DNA from: Lepas anatifera
Taxonomy: Eukaryota; Arthropoda; Thecostraca; Lepadidae
Direction of reading: 5' to 3'
Assembly (NCBI GenBank): GCA_034440635.1
Contig: JAOTON010000900.1
Coordinates: 124,001 to 188,000, forward strand
Length of the DNA stretch: 64,000 nt
A model generated the notes under the pieces. It was not told the origin of the DNA, did not search any database, and was given only the letters and a program-made list of their open reading frames with translations. The position numbers were made by a program, and so were the translations under genes. This document shows positions 58,282 to 64,000 of this stretch, in pieces. Position 1 is the stretch's first letter, and each line of letters opens with the position of its first letter.

Positions 58282-59493
58282 AGCCACAGCAAGACAGCAA
58301 GACCATAAAGAACCTAGCAACAAACAAAATGCATTGATATTTTGATCAGGTAATATCGAGCTTGTATTATGCCTTCGGAATCCTAATTAACTAAAAATAT
58401 GTGTGCGTAAAACAAAACCTGCTTATATCGAGGGGGGTAAAGGGAGTCTCCCACCTTTATATTGGGGTTTGAACTGGGATGGTAGGGGAGAGTGGGGTAA
58501 GATGCCCAGGGTTTAAGGAAATCCGGATTTTGAAATAACCGTAGTACTAACAGCGCTGCGTTAGATGCCAAGTCGTAGCATGATCACTTATCTTCCTTAT
58601 AGAATCGATGAAATTGCTGATAACTATCACATTTTCTAACTATTATGATTTTCCTATAGAGGCTTGCAAAGGGGCGTCTTACCCCATCGGGTGTGTAAGA
58701 CGCCCCCGGGGCTTGGTAAGATGCCCCACCCCTGGGCATCTTACCCCAATTTGGTCTATCGTTGATAAAGTAGCTTGTTCGTAGTTCTTAGCTTCATTGG
58801 TAATAATTCGTCAATTGTTATTCAGAAGTCAGAATGTATTTAGAAGCGTCCACACATCGATAAAACATGTAGGTGGTTTTTCACGTTACCACTTCAAATG
58901 ATAAAACAAAGTTACGTAAAACTAACGATAAAAACCAAGGATAAAAACATACCATAAAAGTAATATAAGATCGCACAAACACAAGCAACAAAGTACGAGG
59001 CGAAGTAAACTCATACGACGTTTCTGAGAACCTCCCCTAATTCCCTTACCTTGTCTATTTTGCGTTCCTTTTTTTAATTCCCCATTTTAAAAGAAATATG
59101 GGCCAGAAGTTGTAAAGTGCAAGAACATTCACTTCAAACAGGAAAAAATGCCTTATTGCGACTCGAAGCTTCCTCCCACTGTCACAGGCTCCCAGTCTAT
59201 CATTTATGGCGCACAGCCATCTTAGCCTTCTCGTCAAGGCACACAGGCCCAGCCTTCGCGGGCAGTGCACGCGATCCATTCTTCGCACGAGAGAGCAAAA
59301 CTCACTCCGCAGATGAGATATCTCGTATCGTCCTGCTTCATATATATCTGGTATCTGGTATCGTCTTTCTTCCCTTATACAGCTTTTACCTGCCTCGTCA
59401 ACGTCTTTTTAAATACCTTTGTTTTTGCATGCCCTTTAACTATCCTGTCTTCCAGAGCCTTTTTAGATGAATGTTGTTGCAAGTTCGGCTTTT

Positions 59494-59805
59494 GGAGTCG
59501 GAGTCTCACTAAGGTCATCAATGGACTTGTCGCGGAGACCCCAGCCCAACCATCGGAGCGAGCAACTCCTACAATGAAGAGTTAATTTAAAAGTCAAAGT
59601 GACACGTCCCACAAATCACAGGGGCGGCCGCCCCGCTCAGGTCACCCTCTCACCAGTCAGTTGCCAGCCGACCTACGTCGGTTAAACTATTGAGCGCTGG
59701 AGCGTCTAAGGAGAACCGATCCCAGGCCCGGACATGCAATATCACTGCATGTTCCTGAGCAGCTGGCCGGAGCCCAACACTCTTCCAATTGGGCTACCGG
59801 GATGG
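59494..59805 (-). mobile_element. tRNA-derived SINE, copy 2
   Basis: It aligns with 28365-28717 (for example CAGTTGCCAGCCGA, ACTATTGAGCG, GCATGTTCCTGAGCAGC). The A-box region is decayed (CCAATTGGGCTA versus CCAACTGAGCTA). The 36-bp internal duplication of copy 1 is absent, so this may be closer to the ancestral arrangement. Confidence 0.75.
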
Positions 59806-60518
59806 TAAATGTAGGGACGACGTAAGAGATCAGGTATGGAGCTTTGCAGGATTAACCAGGTGGAATATTTCAGGTCTAGCTCATTCATAGGCGAATCCAG
59901 AGTAAGCAGTCCAGCCATAGCCCCTTCCTAATCGGCCAAAATTTACCGATTTTGGTCAATTTTGTTTTAAAATATGTTTTACGGTTTTGTCCATTTTAAT
60001 TTAATTACTTTACGCCTCCACCGCATCAGTTTGATCTGAACCCGCCTTTGAGGTCATCTCCGGTTGGGTCATCAGGCCAGGTCCGGAACTTCCAAATAAT
60101 TGTTTCAAGGTTTTAATGATTGAGCTGGGATTCGCCTTATCGAATAAAACCACCAACCCGAAAATTTCGTTGTTATGGAATTTCTTGCGTTAGTGGCCTG
60201 GGTTCAGGTGCGAGGCCTTCGATTGGAAAGGTTAGAATCAAAGCGACAGATTGAAGTGTGCTCTTATTTAACACGTACGGTCATGCGCGTCGAAAGCTGA
60301 GGACAAGAACGGGAGGACGGATCCCCTAACTCGTCAATCTGTGGGGATGTCTCCCAACAAGTTTTGGGAATCGACCTAGGTTTTTATTGTCTCTCTATTA
60401 TCTACCTACGTTGACCTACGTAAATTTGTTCATGAGTTTCATGGTTATTGGCCTTTTCAAAGAGAGTCAATTTAATGTTCAGATCCCCCCGCCATCACCA
60501 GTCCAGGGTCCGTAGCCC

Positions 60519-60779
60519 CAGGGGCGTAGCCAGAATTTTGCTCAGGGAGGAGCGGCGCCCCAAAAGGGCCCCTCCGACAGCGCCAAAAGGGCCCTGCTTG
60601 TTACAGAATAGAGTGCTGAAGAGGGCTTAAGAGGGCCCTGTCTGGTATAAAATTTCAAATTTGACCACAGAGCATACTGCGGGCGAGCAGCGCTTCTCGC
60701 GACTCGTGTCCTCAGGGGGGCCCCTTCGGGCCCTCAGGGAGGGGCGGCTGTCCCTGCCGCCCCCCTTGGCTACGCCCTG
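60519..60779. mobile_element. hAT-like MITE, family M3
   Basis: The ends CAGGGGCGTAGCCAGA and the inverse of TTGGCTACGCCCTG are flanked by CGTAGCCC (60511-60518) and CGTAGCCA (60780-60787), which match at 7 of 8. Length 261 bp. G/C-rich blocks (AAAAGGGCCC) occur inside. No coding capacity. Confidence 0.85.
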
Positions 60780-61311
60780 CGTAGCCACCAGTAACTAATT
60801 CCGTGGCGCTGCCCGTGGGTAAGGTTTGGACTAACCCCAAGTTTAACACATAGTTGTTTACTCTAACAAATGGTGTTATAGTGCTCTGGGGAAAGTCGCC
60901 CATGGAGCATCTTTCCCCACTCATTGAGGGGGCATCTTTCCCATCAGTACCCAAACTAGATAAAACCTGAAGTGCAACAATCATACAATTAATACACTCA
61001 AGCGAAACGTTCAGTTAATGAATTCAATATGCCATCATTCGTAATGGGAAGTCAAGCAAAGCACGCATCCAATATTCTTCGAGATATCTGCAACCTATGT
61101 GGGCAATTTTTTTCTAAGAAAAGCATCGAAATAAAGACTTGCCCATCATCTTCACGCAACACACAGGAAGGAACTGAATGTTTGCGCAAGAAACAATCAA
61201 AGCATCTGCTTTCGACCAAGAACAATATTATTTACCAGTGGTGGCCCGGATTGCCGGAAGAGGGGATGGGGCGTCGTACCCGATGGGACATCTTACCCTA
61301 CTCTCCCCTAC

Positions 61312-62355
61312 TTCTAGGACGTGTAGAAAAACTATTATTGGAATATTTAATTTCACCAAAAACTTCCTGCATCAAATTTTCTCACACTTAAAGTTAAAAA
61401 ATAAAGGGCTTAAGGCCTTAATTCAAACCATCAAGGACTCTTTTCCATCTGGTTGCAACAATTTGATTGGTTTAGATCATAGCTGCGTGACTGACACGTC
61501 TGTCACGTGATACACGTTGCCAATACCGCCGGCGCTGAGTAGGCGTAGGTGCTATGTAGGTGCTGTCACAACGTTGACATACTGCCAGTGACGCTCAGGC
61601 CGCAGCCTCGCAATTGCACGCTATTCTTAGGCCAACCTCAAGTGAGTCTCATTCAGTTTTGATGATACTTTAAATTGTTAGAAAGGAGCTATATTTTTGC
61701 TCTAAGCAATTTAATGAGGCAACAAAACATGTTTCTAGATTTCCCGATTTACCGTTGTCCATCAATAATCATTTTTGGAACTTCAACAGTGTGGTCCATT
61801 CCCTTTAAAGTGCCTTTTAAAGTGCAAGGCTACAGAAGTTGTTCAAACATAGAATCAACGACATAAATTCACATTTCTGCAGGGACTAAAAACAGGACCG
61901 CCCAGAATACCAAATATGTTTTTCTCCGGACGTCCCGAAGGACCCGTATTCTATTCACAAACAATATCGCGACCATGAACACCACACTCATAAAGTTCCT
62001 CCCCTGTCCTTCCTCCCTAACTCACAGAGCAGATACGACATGTCACTCTAGGCCAAACTGCATCGCTTCAGCCCTTCTTCTGGACTTGTTAGCATCAATT
62101 GTTGATGCAGATGTATGTGCCGAAGCATTGATTATAAAAACAAGAAACCTTCACCACGTTACTTTGCATCTCAATGTGTTTTTGCGTCACGATAGCACCG
62201 ATAGATGTCTCAGTAATAACGCCCCTACAGCACGTGCTCCAGATGTGAGTCGTTCCAGGAAGCACATACCTCGTCCCTCTTTAGACCTTCCTGACAAACA
62301 CGTTTACACATTTCAGGCTTGATAAGGCGAACTCGCTTTCTGATGTTGTTCTTCA
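61312..62355. other. Unassigned sequence
   Basis: A plus-strand frame at 61975-62322 (115 residues) has no recognised domain. No supported gene. Confidence 0.3.
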
Positions 62356-62586
62356 TATTCGTGTTATCCCTATTACGGCATGTTTTGACCTCTAGTGATC
62401 TTAAATGTGACCTGACCAAAAATGGTTCAAATATTTTCTATGGACAAGTGGATGGGCTATCCAACGCCGTTTACCGTTTTCGCTACCTAGCGCGGTTCTC
62501 GCGATCTTAGGGGGCGGGGGTGGAGCGGGTACCCGACCCCCCGTCAAGGCGAAGGTGGCTCAGACCCCCGTCAATGCGCGTGTTAA
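62356..62586 (-). mobile_element. TTAA element family A copy 3 (two-box end only)
   Basis: This matches the two-box terminal 230 bp of family A: GTTATCCCTATTACGGCATG, the CGATCTTAGGGG motif, GGGTACCCGACCCC and two boxes joined by GGTGGCTCAGA, ending at TTAA (62583-62586). The rest of the element is missing. It abuts the transposase remnant that follows. Confidence 0.85.
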
Positions 62587-63218
62587 AGCGCATCATGATA
62601 TCACCTTTGGCGAATGCAGAGGAATTTGAAGGACTTCGTTTGGTGCCGATTTTCCCCAGAAGCGGAGGCTGAGTCGGCAAACCTGGCCGCAAAGTGGAAG
62701 TGCGCCTCATCCAAAAACCAAACGTTATGCAGAAAGTGGTCTGACCGGGAGCATTTTGAGTTGAACAGTTACTGAACTTACTCGCTATTCTTGGGCCAAT
62801 TCTGGCTCCAGCTGGTGAAAAGAAATATTATATGGAGTCAGTGCAATATTTTTGTCAATATTCTCTGTACTGCAGACTCGCTGACGCCCACGAGACTTGT
62901 CAACCGTCAGACAGAGGTCTTTGACTGCCTTTGAACGGTTCCGACGATTTTAGTGACGGTTTCATTACCCTCGATGGATAATTCTCTTTCCGATTTTCCC
63001 CTACACTTATGCTGCACTGTTCCAAATGCTATAAAATGTTTGATCAATCTCAAAATAATTTTCCTCCTCGGGTGAGTGAAGCAGTGGGGAAAAGACGCTT
63101 CAGTTTTCACTGTATTAAGATGACAGATTTCGTCTGGAGGAAGAACTGAACCATTGTAGTTTTTACTTCTGTATTCAACGTTGACGTATCTTAGAATGGA
63201 ATGAAGGTAAAAAAACAA
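62587..63218 (-). pseudogene. Degenerate mariner/IS630-type transposase
   Basis: On the minus strand the first helix-turn-helix region reads RRKIILRLIKHFIAFGTVQH. It is followed by a basic linker and a second helix region RLTSLVGVSESAVQRIL, interrupted just before it by an in-frame TGA at about 62905-62907. After frameshifts comes WFLDEAHFHFAARF (about 62690-62730), matching the conserved catalytic-core Asp-Glu-Ala-His-Phe segment of arthropod mariner-like transposases. A further frame change then leads to RFWGKIGTKRSP. The C-terminal part is missing at the TTAA element junction. Stops and frameshifts show it is inactive. Confidence 0.72.
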
Positions 63219-64000
63219 AAGAATTCAAAATTTCTACAGCACGTGGATGCCAAATTTTCATGTTTTTGTGAATGACGACTCTAAAATTAAATGAGAAAAT
63301 GTGGTACATTATTTTGGAACTCCCGTGACCATGGCAACAACACCTGCACAATGCGGGCCCACTCCCTATTGTGTCTAGAACACCGGAGATTACGAAACTG
63401 TGGCAGCTTTGTGAATATTGCTATCGACTGACGCATAATTCATGCTTGATTTGGGAGTCTCTTGACACATCATAGCAAATCGATAAGAAGTCGAGGCCAT
63501 GTCACAGGTCGGTGCTTCTCGCCTTCGCTGACGCCTGGGGTCCAGTTGCGACATCAGTGCTGTACCATCTAGGGGTTATTACTTTGCACCTTTCCATGGC
63601 AGGGTATATCAGACCTGTCTATCTGTAACGCAGAGGTGCAGAAAGTATGCTGGCTGTCACAAACTCAATCCGACGTATGCCTCCTCTGTCACACAGAGCT
63701 GGAAATGATAATTGTATACTTGAATACTATTTCCAATATGCTGAATTTCCTCTACCTGTCCCTTACTTTTTGCAGCAGACAAGGTTTTAGCACCAAACCA
63801 TTACAGCATGAAAGTAGTAAACTGAGTTTTCATTTATAGATCATGTTTTTGTTTTTGGAAGGAAAATTTCCAATTATGGGTCATTTTTCCAGTATTGGGG
63901 TCATAACTATTATTGGCAACTCTGACTGCAGTTTCCCCCAATGACATGCATTTCCTTTTTGAAGAAGTTTCCGTTTTTGGAAGGAGTGTTTCCAATTATG
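63219..64000. other. Unassigned sequence with a direct repeat at the window edge
   Basis: GTTTTTGGAAGGA plus TTTCCAATTATG occurs at about 63851-63878 and again at 63973-64000, about 122 bp apart, cut by the window end. No gene is supported. Confidence 0.4.

Larger units (their letters stand above)
58482..61311. mobile_element. GGGGTAAGATG-ended element with nested SINE and MITE
   Basis: The left end GTAGGGGAGAGTGGGGTAAG (58482 onward) and the inverse of the right end (61285-61311) are nearly identical over about 26 bp. Internal copies of the theme occur at 58670-58755 (GGGCATCTTACCCC and its inverse) and 60890-60950 (GCATCTTTCCCC). Enclosed are the SINE at 59494-59805 and the MITE at 60519-60779. 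No clear target duplication was found. A frame at 61029-61391 near the right end has no domain I recognise. Confidence 0.55.

Noticed and set aside
57852..58345. Frames of 115-143 residues over the 26-bp minisatellite
   Set aside because: They are products of a tandem repeat whose unit is not a multiple of three. All three frames are open.

Overview
The window reads as a piece of an arthropod nuclear genome, plausibly a crustacean. The evidence is a forkhead protein of the FoxD class that most resembles the insect fd59A type, eukaryotic promoter motifs, tRNA-derived SINEs, non-LTR retrotransposon debris, many small DNA transposons and long microsatellites. The species cannot be named from the sequence.

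Only one host protein gene is convincing: a FoxD-like transcription factor at 2005-3094 on the plus strand. It follows a CpG-rich promoter (two CCAAT boxes, a GC-box palindrome, inverted forkhead-type sites) and a (GA)n block of about 650 bp. Its N-terminal part and its forkhead domain lie in different frames, so the sequence carries a one-base discrepancy near 2330-2350. The stop codon overlaps a textbook 5' splice site.

The remaining ~61 kb looks like a gene desert. It holds AT-rich sequence, a scatter of CpG-rich islets that may be regulatory (about 20.1-20.5, 29.3-30.2, 38.5-39.2, 39.6-40.0, 43.1-43.8, 50.9-51.4 and 57.9-58.3 kb), and mobile elements. Most other open frames are repeats, transposon interiors or GC-rich chance frames.

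The most interesting content is the mobile DNA. (1) Three related families of TTAA-bounded, ORF-less elements of 0.85-1.07 kb occur at 4579-5433, 21126-21973, 62356-62586 (partial), 17874-18800, 11272-12298 and 54845-55918. They share one asymmetric plan: one end has two copies of a terminal box, the other end has one, each box is followed by a GC palindrome, and the body is full of AGGTCA nuclear-receptor-type half-sites. (2) The terminal box of one family has expanded into a satellite of about 20 units at 18969-19483. (3) Two of these elements sit inside two copies of a larger element (10406-13256 and 54040-57259) whose ends are arrays of TGACTC/GAGTC motifs. Each copy is the empty-site control for the other. 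(4) Numerous hAT-like MITEs have clear 8-bp target duplications. There are also a foldback element, two kinds of tRNA-derived SINE, a GGGGTAAGATG-ended element of 2.8 kb, a LINE reverse-transcriptase tail, a dead mariner-type transposase, several minisatellites and two CAGCTG E-box clusters.
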